Source: Planctomycetota bacterium
GTDB taxonomy: Bacteria; Planctomycetota; GCA-002687715; DRQF01
Reading direction: 5' to 3'
NCBI GenBank assembly: GCA_020639295.1
Contig: JACKGY010000004.1
Location: forward strand, 496,001 to 560,000
Length of the DNA: 64,000 bases
Positions 16,648 through 26,800 of this stretch are shown here, in pieces. The notes under the pieces are model-generated. The model saw only the letters and a program-made list of their open reading frames with translations, was not told the DNA's origin and did no database searches. The position numbers and the translations under genes were made by a program. Position 1 is the stretch's first letter. The number at the start of each line of letters is the position of its first letter.

Positions 16648-18330
16648 ATGGCGATCCAGACGGGCATCGATCCGGGCACCTTCAGCATCAAGGTCGTCCA
16701 GGGCCAGATGAAGGGCCCCCTGTTCCAGCTCGGCCGGGTGATCGAGATTCCGATCGACCCGAGCGGCGACGTCGAGAGCGAGATCCTGACCTCGATCCAG
16801 GCCGAGCTGCCGCCGCTGAAACTCAAGCCGGGCAAGATCCGGGCCGGCATCACCGGGCGCGACCTGATGATCCGCTACACCACGGTGCCGCCGGTCCCGG
16901 TCTGGCGCCTGCGGATGCTGATGGACTTCGAGGTGGAGGACATGTCGTCCTCGACCGGCGAGGCCCTGACCGCGGACTACAACATCCTCCACGCCGGCGG
17001 CGAGGACGGTGACGAGACCGTGCTCGTGGCCCTGGCCAAGAGCCACTTCCTCGACTCCCGCCTGCGCGCCTTCGAGGGCGCTGGACAGAAGATCGAGGCG
17101 ACCACGCCGAACTGCGTGGCGCTGTTCAACTCCTACCTGGCCTTCGGCGAGCCGGTGGACGACGAGTACGTCTTCCTGCTCGACATCGGCGACCACAACC
17201 TCGAGATGGCGATCATGCGCGACCGCGAGCTCCTGTTCGCGCGCAACCTCTCGGGCGGTGGCGAGATGTTCACCAAGGCCATCCAGGAGGCCTGGAACGT
17301 CGGCGTGCCCAAGGCGCGCGAACTGAAGGGCGACCTGGGCAACGTCACCCCGCGCGGTCGGGCGAGCTACGGCTCGAGCCAGGAGGAGAAGGTCGCCAAC
17401 GCGCTCATGGGCGTGGCCGGCCAGCTCTCCTCGATGGTGCAGTCGACGATGGGTTTCGCCCGGTCCCAGAACGGCCTCCGGGGCATGCAGATCGGTCGGC
17501 TGTGCATCTCGGGCGGTGGCGCGGCCCTGCGGGGTCTCGACGCCTACCTGGAACAGAACCTGTCGGTCCCGGTTTTCCGCTACGTGCCGGACGCGGGCCT
17601 CGATCTCTCGGCGCTGCCGCCGGCCGACCTCGAGCTCTTCGAGGCCGATCCCTCCCGTTTCGGCTGTGCCCTCGGCCTGGCGCGGATGAGCAGCGACGCC
17701 GAGGCCTTCCACGTCGACCTGGTGCCCGAGCGGACCCGCAAGAAGCGCCGCTTCATGCAGCGCCAGCTCTGGATGGTCGCCGCCGGTGTCGCCGCGGTGA
17801 TCTTCCTCGGACTCCTCTGGGTGAACCTGTCCTCGCAGGTCGAGGCCTCGGCGGCGCGCGCCCGTGACGCCAAGCGCAAGGAGCGTGACGCCAGCCGGGT
17901 GCGTGGCCGCTACGACGAGGCCGCCCAGGAGGCCGCGATCCTCAAGAAGAAGGTGGACCTCCTGTCCTGGGAGAGCCGCGGCGGCGCCTTCCTGGTCATG
18001 GCCCAGACCCGGGTCCAGCAGGCCGCGCCGGCCGCCGTCTTCATCCGCTCGATGGCGGTGGAGACCAAGGCCGTGAGCCCGCCCGGCTCGGCCGGCGACA
18101 AGAAGTCCGCGGTGGAGAAGGTCCTGGTCACCGTCGACGGCGAGATCCGCCAGCTCGGCGAGGGCGTGACCGCCACCTTCAACCGTTTCGTCGAGGCCCT
18201 GCGCGAGGGCGAGGGCGCGCCGACGGTCGAGATCGTCGATCGCCCGGCCGACTCCGGCGGCGACTTCAAGCTGACGCTCGACTACATCGGCTGGCCCGGC
18301 GCGGCCGCGCCGGTCGAGGAGGAGAACTGA
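16648..18330 (+). CDS. PilM::PilN fusion, pilus/secretion assembly platform
   Basis: A 560-residue protein joining two normally separate platform components. Residues 1 to about 345 are a PilM/GspL-type actin-like ATPase, with GIDPGTFSIKVVQ near 6-18, LLDIGDHNLEMAIM near 176 and CISGGGAALRGLDAYL near 287. Next comes a membrane helix at about 373-394. A PilN-like coiled segment and ferredoxin-like periplasmic region follow. In type IV pili PilM is cytoplasmic and binds the N-terminal tail of PilN; fusion hard-wires this contact, as in GspL of type II systems. It is followed with a 1-nt overlap by the PilO-like gene, which matches canonical PilM-N-O order. The PilN part is assigned from topology and order. 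Confidence 0.82.
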   Translation: MAIQTGIDPGTFSIKVVQGQMKGPLFQLGRVIEIPIDPSGDVESEILTSIQAELPPLKLKPGKIRAGITGRDLMIRYTTVPPVPVWRLRMLMDFEVEDMSSSTGEALTADYNILHAGGEDGDETVLVALAKSHFLDSRLRAFEGAGQKIEATTPNCVALFNSYLAFGEPVDDEYVFLLDIGDHNLEMAIMRDRELLFARNLSGGGEMFTKAIQEAWNVGVPKARELKGDLGNVTPRGRASYGSSQEEKVANALMGVAGQLSSMVQSTMGFARSQNGLRGMQIGRLCISGGGAALRGLDAYLEQNLSVPVFRYVPDAGLDLSALPPADLELFEADPSRFGCALGLARMSSDAEAFHVDLVPERTRKKRRFMQRQLWMVAAGVAAVIFLGLLWVNLSSQVEASAARARDAKRKERDASRVRGRYDEAAQEAAILKKKVDLLSWESRGGAFLVMAQTRVQQAAPAAVFIRSMAVETKAVSPPGSAGDKKSAVEKVLVTVDGEIRQLGEGVTATFNRFVEALREGEGAPTVEIVDRPADSGGDFKLTLDYIGWPGAAAPVEEEN

Positions 18331-19151
18331 TGAAGTTCGAGGACATCTGGCAGGAGAACAAGGGCTTCATCCTGGGGCTCCTGGGCGGGCTGATCGTCTT
18401 TTTCACCGCCTACGCCATCATCGACGGCTCCAAGGCCGCGGACGTGCGCAGCAATCTGGCCCGGGTCGCCAGCTCCGAGCGGCGCGAGCGGGGCATGCGT
18501 CTGCAGGCGGGCGAGCTGCAGGGCATCCAGCGCCGGCGCGAGGAACTGAGCCAGGATCTCGGCCGGCTCGAAAAGGAGCTGGCCTTCCGGCCGGCGCCCG
18601 GCTTCACCCTGACCGGGGTCACGCGGTCGCCGGACATCCACTTCAACGAGACCGTCCAGCGGCTCCTGGTCGAGGTGGTCGAACCGGCCGCGGCGCTCGA
18701 CATCCGCATCCCCGCCGATCTCGGTCTGGGCGACGTGACCCCGCGCACCAACGAGGAGCGCGAGTGGTATCTCAACGGTCTCGACGTGGTCAACCGGATC
18801 TGCATCGCCGGCATGGCCGGCGGCGTCGAGGCGATCGAGCCGATCCGCATCGCCCGGGTGAGCAAGAAGAGCCGGCGGGAACGCAACGAGGTCGATCCCT
18901 ACCTGCGCAGCCTCACGGTCAGCTTCAGCGCCCGGGGCACGCCGGTCGCCATCGACCGCCTGATCCGCGGCCTGCAGATCCCGGGGCAACGCCTGGTGAT
19001 CGAGAAGGCCAGGATCCAGTCGCTCGACGGCCTGGCCGGCAAGCAGAAGATCTTCGTGGACGAGTCCCTGGTCGTCCTCGACCTGACGGTGAAGGCCCTG
19101 CTCCTCGACGCCGAGGGCGCGCCGCGGACTCCGCCCGTGGGCCGGATGTGA
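18330..19151 (+). CDS. PilO/GspM-like platform protein
   Basis: A 273-residue protein with a short cytoplasmic tail, one membrane helix at about 12-31 (GFILGLLGGLIVFFTAYAII), a coiled coil at about 35-85 and a mixed alpha/beta periplasmic part. This is the layout of PilO and GspM, which pair with PilN/GspL on the periplasmic side of the inner membrane. Sequence motifs are weak in this family, so the assignment rests on topology and on position straight after the PilM::PilN fusion. The start codon overlaps the previous stop by one base (TGATG). Confidence 0.65.
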   Translation: MKFEDIWQENKGFILGLLGGLIVFFTAYAIIDGSKAADVRSNLARVASSERRERGMRLQAGELQGIQRRREELSQDLGRLEKELAFRPAPGFTLTGVTRSPDIHFNETVQRLLVEVVEPAAALDIRIPADLGLGDVTPRTNEEREWYLNGLDVVNRICIAGMAGGVEAIEPIRIARVSKKSRRERNEVDPYLRSLTVSFSARGTPVAIDRLIRGLQIPGQRLVIEKARIQSLDGLAGKQKIFVDESLVVLDLTVKALLLDAEGAPRTPPVGRM

Positions 19152-19161
19152 GGGGGGAACG

Positions 19162-22100
19162 ATGAAGCTCAAGAAGGAAGTCGTCGTCTTCGTCCTGGTG
19201 ATCCTGGGCCTCGGGGTCCTGGCCTACGCGAAGTTCAGCGCCGACCACGCCCCCAGGACGCCGAAGCGTGGCTCCCGCGGTGGCGGCGGCACGGTCGACC
19301 TGGCCGAACTCGCCAGCATGCGGGCCGTCCTGCTCACGCCGAGCGAAGCCGGCTGGAGCGCCACCGGTCGCAACATCTACCGGGCTCCGGCGGAGAAGAC
19401 GCCGATGCCGCCGCTGAGCCTGCCGGCACCGCCGCGCGCCAATCTCGTGGCCAGTCCGCCGCAGCCCGTGCCCGGTCCCGACCTCCACAACCGGCTCGCG
19501 GTCGCCGAGATCATCGTCCCGGTGGCCGGCGTCGAGTTGCCGCCGCGGGCCGAGGAGACCGGTGCCGGTGCCGAGGGCGAGGAGCTGGGCGAGGACTTCC
19601 TCGACGACGAGGGCGAGGGCGACGAGACCACCGACGCCATCGAGGGCGACTTCATCCCGCCCCTGACCGCGGACACGGTCAAGGTCGCCGATCCCGGCCA
19701 GGGCGACGGCAAACAGGACGAGCGCGAGAAGCGGCGCGAGAAGAAGGTCCTCGGCCTGCGCGAGCGTCTGGCCCAGGACGCCCAGGCCCGGCTGGAGAAG
19801 GAGCGCGCCAAGCAGCAGCGCCTCCAGGCGATCGAGGAGCGGCAGCGCACCCTCGACAAGATCCACTGGCTGTCCGGCGAGGTCTGGTACGGCGAGGTCA
19901 TGAACGACGCCGAGAAGAAGGAGGGACAGCAGGGCTTCGACCGCTACCAGATCAAGATCCGCATCGACGAGCTGCGCAACGACGCGGCGCTCGCCGAGGC
20001 CGATCGTGACGCGGCCCTCAAGGATCGGGAGCTGGGCCTGGAGTTCCGGCGCTGGACCGAGAAGGGCTTCGGCAGCAAGCAGAAGTACGGCGCCGGCAAC
20101 ATCAAGAAGATCGAGTTCGCCGAGAGCACGACCCGCGGCGCCTACACCGTCGACGCCTTCGAGGTCGCCCGCCGGCTGACCCCCCTGACCGACGTCGCCG
20201 CGCATCTGACGCTGATCGATCGCCTGGGCGAGATCGGCGAATGGGCCCGGGCGAAGGAACATGCCGACCGCCTGCTCGCGGCCGGCCACGAGGAACTCGC
20301 CGTCTTCCGCGCGCTGGCCCACGCGGCGCGGCGCGACTTCGACTACGACGCCGAGATGAAGGCGGTCGGCGAGGGCCTGAAGCGCTATGCCGACGATGTC
20401 CGCCTGACCGCGCACCTCGGCGAGCTCTACAGCCGCCTCGGCCTCGACGAGCTGGCCCGGCGCAGCTTCGAGAAGGCCCTCGGCGCCGAACCGCGTTCGG
20501 TGGGCGCCAATGCCGGCCTCGGTCGCCATCTCCTGCTCGGCATCGGCGGTGGCGCCGAGCGCAACGTCGCCGCGCTCCAGTACCTCGAGAAGGCCGCCAG
20601 CGGCCGCTTCGAGGACGAGGAACGCCGGCGCGAGGTCCTCTGCGACCTGGGCTGCGCCGAGCTGGCCCAGAACCGGCCGGGTTCGGCGCGGCGCACCTTC
20701 GAGCGCGTCATCAACGAGGCGCCGGACCATGCCGACGCCCTGCTCGGGCTGGCCGCCACCGCCCTGGTCGAGGGCAAGGTCGCGGAGGCGCGCGAGCTGC
20801 TGAAGGACCTGCTCGGCCGCGATCCCGAGAACGGCCGCGGCTACTACACGATGGGTTTCGTCGCCATGGCCGAAGGCGGCTGGGTCGAGGCCCGCAACGC
20901 CTTCTACGACGCCATGCGCGCCGACCCGCTGCTCGGCGCGCGGGCCCAGGTCGCCCTGGGCAACCTCTATGAACATCTCGGCCTGGTCTCCGAGGCCCAG
21001 GCCGCCTACCAGGCCGCCTACGAGGCCGACCCGGAAGACCCCGAGGTCCTCCTCCGCCAGGGCCGCGGCTTCCTCCTCGTCGGCGACGACCAGCAGGCGA
21101 AGGACTTCCTCGACCGGGCCCTCGCCCTCCTGCCCAACCAGTTCGACGTCCTGGTTTCGCTCTCCGAGGCCTGCTTCAACCTGGGCCAGTCGGAGGACGC
21201 GCTGCGCTATCTGGACGCCGCCATGGCGCTGCGGCCGCAGTCGCCCTCGCTCCTCGTCCGCAAGGCGCAGACCCTGGTCAAGCTGCGGCGCTTCGACGAG
21301 GCCAAGGCCTGCCTCGAGAGCTCGAAGCAGCTCAAGGACGGCGACGACGTCGAGGTGAGCCTCGCGTACTACTACTACCTGGCCGGCAACCACGAGGAGG
21401 CGCTGAAGCGCTTCCGCACCGTCGAGCGCAGCCTCAAACGCGAGGACGAACGACCGCTCGCCGCCTACGTGCGAGAATACGCCACGGCGATCGCCGACAA
21501 CCTGGCCAAGAGCGTCTGGGTCGACCACTTCGACCGCGTCGCCACCGGCCGCGACCTGCTGCGCGACTGGCGATCCCAGGCTCCGGGCAGCGGCATCAAC
21601 ATCAGCCTGGTCGGCAACCAGGTCCAGTTCGGCGGCACCCAGAAGCAGTCCGACGTGCCCAGCTCGATCGTGCAGCGCCGCAGCGGCAAGGAGCTGGTCT
21701 CCTTCGAGGCCGCGCTGACCTCGCGGGCCGACGATCAGGTGGTCTGCGGCATCGGGCTGTTCACCTTCAGGAAGAACAGCGGCGACCAGAACCCCTACGT
21801 GGACCAGGACTCGGACGGCATCGCCTACGACGCCCTGATCTTCGGCAAGACCCGCGAGGGCCGGCTGGCCTATCGCCTGGTGAACCGCTACGAGCTGTCG
21901 CGCTGGGAGCCGGTCGGCGAGGTCTGGCCGAAGGGCGACAACGGCGCCGCCAGCACCCTGTCGCTCGGCATCGAGGTGGCGGACGCGGCCAAGGGCACCT
22001 TCGACCTCCTCGTGAACGGCGTCCCCGTGGTCTCCGCCCTCGAGGTGAAGGGCCTGCGGCGCACCGCCAAGGACGTCCAGCTCTGGGCCTTCAGCCAGGC

Positions 22101-22164
22101 CGAGATCGACAAGCGCGTGGACCTCAAGGTCGACGACGTGCGGATCGTGACCCGGGAGGATTGA
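19162..22164 (+). CDS. 1000-residue membrane-anchored TPR protein
   Basis: The N-terminus MKLKKEVVVFVLVILGLGVLAY is a signal anchor. Residues about 30-230 are low-complexity, charged and Pro-rich; they include a KR-rich coiled stretch near 190-230 and a beta segment (WLSGEVWYGEV). Residues about 330-790 are tetratricopeptide repeats. The last 200 residues form a beta-rich domain resembling a LamG/jelly-roll fold (VDHFDRVATGRDLLRDW). It occupies the slot where a PilP- or GspC-like linker would be expected between PilO and the pseudopilins, so it may bridge the platform to the secretin. No catalytic motif is seen. GGGGAACG stands before the ATG. Confidence 0.7.
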   Translation: MKLKKEVVVFVLVILGLGVLAYAKFSADHAPRTPKRGSRGGGGTVDLAELASMRAVLLTPSEAGWSATGRNIYRAPAEKTPMPPLSLPAPPRANLVASPPQPVPGPDLHNRLAVAEIIVPVAGVELPPRAEETGAGAEGEELGEDFLDDEGEGDETTDAIEGDFIPPLTADTVKVADPGQGDGKQDEREKRREKKVLGLRERLAQDAQARLEKERAKQQRLQAIEERQRTLDKIHWLSGEVWYGEVMNDAEKKEGQQGFDRYQIKIRIDELRNDAALAEADRDAALKDRELGLEFRRWTEKGFGSKQKYGAGNIKKIEFAESTTRGAYTVDAFEVARRLTPLTDVAAHLTLIDRLGEIGEWARAKEHADRLLAAGHEELAVFRALAHAARRDFDYDAEMKAVGEGLKRYADDVRLTAHLGELYSRLGLDELARRSFEKALGAEPRSVGANAGLGRHLLLGIGGGAERNVAALQYLEKAASGRFEDEERRREVLCDLGCAELAQNRPGSARRTFERVINEAPDHADALLGLAATALVEGKVAEARELLKDLLGRDPENGRGYYTMGFVAMAEGGWVEARNAFYDAMRADPLLGARAQVALGNLYEHLGLVSEAQAAYQAAYEADPEDPEVLLRQGRGFLLVGDDQQAKDFLDRALALLPNQFDVLVSLSEACFNLGQSEDALRYLDAAMALRPQSPSLLVRKAQTLVKLRRFDEAKACLESSKQLKDGDDVEVSLAYYYYLAGNHEEALKRFRTVERSLKREDERPLAAYVREYATAIADNLAKSVWVDHFDRVATGRDLLRDWRSQAPGSGINISLVGNQVQFGGTQKQSDVPSSIVQRRSGKELVSFEAALTSRADDQVVCGIGLFTFRKNSGDQNPYVDQDSDGIAYDALIFGKTREGRLAYRLVNRYELSRWEPVGEVWPKGDNGAASTLSLGIEVADAAKGTFDLLVNGVPVVSALEVKGLRRTAKDVQLWAFSQAEIDKRVDLKVDDVRIVTRED

Positions 22165-22166
22165 TC

Positions 22167-22841
22167 ATGACCTCGACCGACCTGAACCGCCGCCGCGTCG
22201 CCGAGCGCGGCTTCACGCTGATGGAGCTGCTGATCGTGATCGCGATCATCGCCCTGCTCGGCGGCCTGGGCATCTCGCGGATCATGTCCGCCAAGCGGGA
22301 GGCCATCGTCGACCAGACCCGGGCCTTCATCCTCAACCTGGGCGCCGCCGCCGACGCCTACCAGCTCGATCGCAAGAACGGCGTCTATCCGCCGACGACG
22401 CTCGAGGGCTTCCCGAACCTGGGCTCGAAGCAGCCCAACCGGACCAACCTCGGCATCGAGGCCCTGGTCACCTGCCTCTGCGCTCCCGGGACCCAGAACC
22501 AGGGCGCCTTCGAGCAGATCGAGGCCAACCTGATCAACACCGACGAGGACCAGTCGACCCGGCCGATGACGGTGTTCAAGAACCGGGACCTGTTCGAGGT
22601 GGCCGATCCCTGGGGCAACCCCTACGCCTACTTCAACGCCGCCGACTACGACGACCAGAAGCTGCGCTTCTACCTGGCGGCGGAGGAGGGCTCCGGGAGC
22701 TTCGAGGACGTGACCGTGGTGCCCTGGAAGAACCCGAAGACCGGTTCCTACTACAACCTCAACACCTTCCAGCTGTTCTCGGCCGGCCCCGACGGCATCT
22801 TCAACACCGAGGACGACATCGGCAACTGGACCGCGCGATGA
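22167..22841 (+). CDS. Major pseudopilin, GspG-like
   Basis: A 224-residue type II secretion major-pseudopilin-like protein. The prepilin peptidase site is AERG|FTLMELLIVIAIIALL (cleavage after G15), with Glu at +5 of the mature protein and a hydrophobic N-terminal helix. The C-terminal part has GspG-type features: a YxLDxxxYP-like element (YQLDRKNGVYPPTT), DPWGNPYAYF, and the final SAGPDGIFNTEDDIGNW, the Ca-binding loop of GspG. GGGAGGA lies 7 nt before the ATG at 22167, which decides between it and an upstream TTG overlapping the preceding stop. Its stop overlaps the next start (ATGA). Confidence 0.93.
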   Translation: MTSTDLNRRRVAERGFTLMELLIVIAIIALLGGLGISRIMSAKREAIVDQTRAFILNLGAAADAYQLDRKNGVYPPTTLEGFPNLGSKQPNRTNLGIEALVTCLCAPGTQNQGAFEQIEANLINTDEDQSTRPMTVFKNRDLFEVADPWGNPYAYFNAADYDDQKLRFYLAAEEGSGSFEDVTVVPWKNPKTGSYYNLNTFQLFSAGPDGIFNTEDDIGNWTAR

Positions 22842-23827
22842 ACCGACGCCCGGGCCGCGCCGGCGGCATGACCATCCTCGAATTGCTGGTCGTGATGACG
22901 ATCATCGCCCTGATGAGCGCCGTCACGGTCGGCATGATCCGACGCGGCGACACGACCCTCACGGTCGAGGTCAACGGCCGGCTCGTGCGCAGCATCCTGC
23001 GCCAGGCCCGCAACTCGGCCCTGTCGACCGGCGGTGGCGTCATGGTCAGGCTCGATCCGGAGCGCAGCATCATCGAGGCCAGCCCGATGGAACTCGGCGG
23101 CAACTGGCACTTCGAGGACGAGACCGGCGCCCGGCGCACGACCGTGCCCGGCAGCCTCGAGCTGGTCGAGGAGGGCAAGATGGGGCGGGCGCTGAAGCTC
23201 GGCGGCGGCGCCGTCGACCTCGGCCAGTCGGTGCAGTTCGGCGGCGACCAGGGTCTGCGGGTCCAGCTCTGGGTCAAGGCCGAACGCCTCACCGACGGTC
23301 ACCTGCTCACTCGCGAGAACGGCTACCGGCTCTCGCTCACCGAGACCGGCGCGATCCGCGCCGAGCTGCCGGTGGGCGAGCAGAAGGACCGGATCTCGCT
23401 CGAGACCCGCGACGGCCTGCTGCGGCCGGGCCGCTGGACCCGTGTCGCCTTCGGCTATGACCGGATCGAGCTGGCGATCGAGGTCGACGGCGTGCTCCAG
23501 GCCTTCCGGCCGGAGTCGCGGCCGATCTTCGAGGACGGCAAGCCGCCGCAGCTCTCGCTGGGTGGTGGCTTCGAGGGGCTGATCGACGAGGTCCGGGTCG
23601 ACGTCGCCCGCTCCGGCGTGGTCGAGGAGATCGCGCGGTCCTGCGACATCGGCCCCGGTTGCGACCTGATCGTGCGCTTCGACGGCAAGGGGCGGCTCGA
23701 CCGTCGCTTCCACAAGCAGCCGGTGCGCATCGTCCTCTCCGGCGAGGCGCCGGAGGACGGCGAGGAGGGCGCCGGCAAGCGCATCGAGGAGGTGATCAAG
23801 GTGGAATTCTCGGGAGCGATCCGATGA
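22838..23827 (+). CDS. Pseudopilin, GspH-like, with LamG-like insert
   Basis: A 329-residue prepilin-type protein with the cleavage site RAGG|MTILELLVVMTIIALM (after G10) and Glu at +5. After the pilin helix comes a GspH-type beta segment (RLVRSILRQARNSALSTGGG). A concanavalin/LamG-like region follows at about 75-265 (GRALKLGGGAVDLG, LRVQLWVKAE, GRWTRVAFGYD, GLIDEVRVD). Usual GspH proteins are about half this length, so the ConA-like part is an addition that would be exposed on the pseudopilus. Start and stop overlap neighbours by 4 nt on both sides, so translation is coupled. Confidence 0.82.
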   Translation: MNRRPGRAGGMTILELLVVMTIIALMSAVTVGMIRRGDTTLTVEVNGRLVRSILRQARNSALSTGGGVMVRLDPERSIIEASPMELGGNWHFEDETGARRTTVPGSLELVEEGKMGRALKLGGGAVDLGQSVQFGGDQGLRVQLWVKAERLTDGHLLTRENGYRLSLTETGAIRAELPVGEQKDRISLETRDGLLRPGRWTRVAFGYDRIELAIEVDGVLQAFRPESRPIFEDGKPPQLSLGGGFEGLIDEVRVDVARSGVVEEIARSCDIGPGCDLIVRFDGKGRLDRRFHKQPVRIVLSGEAPEDGEEGAGKRIEEVIKVEFSGAIR

Positions 23828-26800
23828 CGCGGAGCCTCGAGTGCCGTGGTGACCGGGGCGTGGCCCTGATCGTGGTGCTGAGCGTCCTGGCGATGCTCCT
23901 GGTGATCGCCACGCCCTTCGTGCTCCAGGCCAAGAAGGACTACCAGAGCTCCCTCACCACCGCGGAACAGCGACGGGCCCGGCGGATCGCCGAGTCGGCC
24001 CTGCTCCAGGCCAAGCTGGGGCTCGAGGCCACGAACCAGGGCCTCGAACATGCCGGCGGCGGCGCCGCCACGCCCTGGTGGGACGACGCCGCCGAGCTCG
24101 GCGTCGATGCCCATCCCGACTTCCTGCGCGAGTTCGGCGGCGGTCGCGCCCGCTACATGGGCGATCCGCGCGGCGACCTCTGGTCGATCGCGGTGCGCGA
24201 CGAGCAGGCCTTCGTCAACGCCGACAGCGCGCCGCCCTTCCTGTGGAGCGGGCTCCTCGGTCGGGCCGAACTGAGCCGCGACCACGCGCCTTCGGACGGG
24301 GTGCTGCAGGTGGACTCCACCGCCGGATTCCCGGCCGAGAACGGCAAGGTCGTGATCGGCGGGCGCGTGCTCTCCTACCGCAAGACGACGCCGGATTCCT
24401 TCCAGGGCGTCCAGCTCGAGGAGGCCTATCCGAAGGGCGCCTGGGTGCTGAACAAGTCGGCCTGGGACCTCGCCCTCTACTCGATCCGCTCGCCGCGCGC
24501 GGCCGGCGGCATCACCTCGATGCCGAGCCTCACCGCGATCAAGGAGCTGGCGCTCTACGGCAGCCAGGCCCTCGACGAGGCCGAGCTCGATCGCATCCTC
24601 GGTCCCTTCACGGTCTACGGGGCGCGCGATGCCGTCTCCGGCTGGCTCAGCGCCCAGAGCCTGGTCGCCGACGTCGACCCCGACGCCTTCGACGAGAAGC
24701 GCGGTCAGCCGGTGCGGGTGGCCAACCCGGACTTCTTCAACGAGGGCACGATCGTGCGCCTCGCCGATGCCGCCGGTGCCGAATACCACGTGGTCAGCGC
24801 GGTCCGCCGCCGGGGCGGGGAGGGCGTGCTCTACCTGGTCGAGCCGGTGACGCGGGTCTTCGACTGGCGCGAGAGCAGCGTGGCCGCGCGCATGCGCCAT
24901 CCGGTCAACGTCAACGCCTGCTCGCGCGAGGTCCTCCTGCTCCTGCTCGAGGGCCTCGAGTACGCCGGTGGCGCCCGACGATTCTCCGACCCCAACGACC
25001 GGATCGGTCCGCAGCTCGCCGCCAACATCGCCGAGGTGATGATCAAGAACCGGCCATTGCGCGGCATCGAGCACCTGGTCCAGCTCCTGTCGGCCATGTA
25101 CCAGGTGAAGGCCGGCACCTTCAGCGGCGGCGGCGCGATCGACGCCGCGCAGGTGACCATCCCCGGCTACGAGCGGGTCGAGATGCGGCCCGAGCACGCC
25201 CTGGCCGTGGTCCAGAACGCGATCAACCCGAACCATCGTCTGCTCATCGGCTCCACCATGCCGATGTCCTTCGTCTCGGGCGACTACTTCAGCGTCGAAG
25301 CCGGCGCGAGCGTCAACGACGCCAGCGGCTCGGAGCTGGCCCGGCATCGCATCCGCGAGGTCTTCCGCAGCGCGCCGGTCGCCGAGCTGCGCTACCGGCT
25401 CGACAGCCAGGCCGATTTCGAGGCGCCGATCCTCTCCGGACGCGGGGCGCGCTACATCGAGACCCACCCCAACCCGGTGGCGCGTTTCGTCAGCTCGTCG
25501 GCGCGGCCCGAGCAGCGGCTGCTGCGCTTCATGCACGACTTCGAGGAGCCCGGTGGCTTGGGCATCTTCCCCAGCACGACCGAGGGCGACATCCGGCTCC
25601 AGCCCGCGCGCCTCTACGGCGGCTGGACCGAGCACTTCGACGGTGCCCTCAGCGGCATCGCCGCCCGTGGCGTGCCCGGCAAGGGCACCCGGCTCGGTCC
25701 CGAGTTCATCGACCCCGAGGGCTTCCCGCTGCGGGCCACCGCTTTCCCGCTCGAGCTCGGCGTCTCCGGCCGCAGCGCCGGCCGTGGTCGCGCCGCCGCC
25801 ACCGTCGCCGACGGCCGCGGCCTCAACCCCTTCGTCCTCGAGTTCTTCCTCAAGCCGAGGAGCTGGGGTGGCGGCGTCGGCCTGTTCTCGGCCTACGGTC
25901 GCGATCCGGCGCTCGACAAGATCGAGGCCTGGTACGAAAGCAGCGACCGCAGCCTGCGGCTCAAGGTCCACGACGTCGCCCTCGACGACCCGCGCTTCGC
26001 GGTCGAGTCGGCGGCGGAGGTGTCCTGGTCGCCCCGCAGCGGCCGGCTCGAGGACGACACCTGGTACCACCTCGGCTTCCAGGTCGAGGGCAGCAAGCCG
26101 GGCCAGATCGCGCTGCACGTCGACGGCTTCAAGCGCGGCAAGAGCAAGTTCATCTCCACGCTCAGCGGCGCGATGAACGAGTCGGCCGACACCTTCTCGG
26201 TCGAGGATGCCAACGACTGGCCGGACGAAGGTGCCTTCCTGATCGGCACCGAGGTCGTCAACGCCGTCCGGACCACGGGCAACGACTTCCAGGTCTTCCA
26301 GAACCCGAATGGCGCCGGCGCGCCGGGCGGTCGCGGGGTCCGCGGCACCGAGGCGCTGTCGCATCGGGCCGGCGAGACGGTGACGCTCTTCGGCTACTCG
26401 GCGGTGCTCAGCCACTTCGACGCCGATCAGGCCGGCGAGGTCCTCGGCGAGGGCGGCGCCGCGCTCGAGAGCGAACTCCGACCCTTCGACTACGGCGCCC
26501 TCGTGGGCGACGAGACCGACGTCATCAAGCTGCCGATGAACCTCACCCTCGGGGTCGAGATCCTCGACCTGCCGGCGGTGACCGAACTCGAACTCCGCAC
26601 CTTCGCCGATGGCGACCTGGCGGTGGAGCAGGAGTGCTTCCAGAGCAGCGGCGGCTACGCGATCATCGTCGCCCCCGAGTTCCCGGGCGACAACGAGCTC
26701 GACGAGATCGGCGACCTCTCGGACTGGAACATCGTCCAGATGATCCGCTACGAGAGCCGCGACGACGAGAAGCTGCTCGGGGTCAGCGCGGTCAACGATC

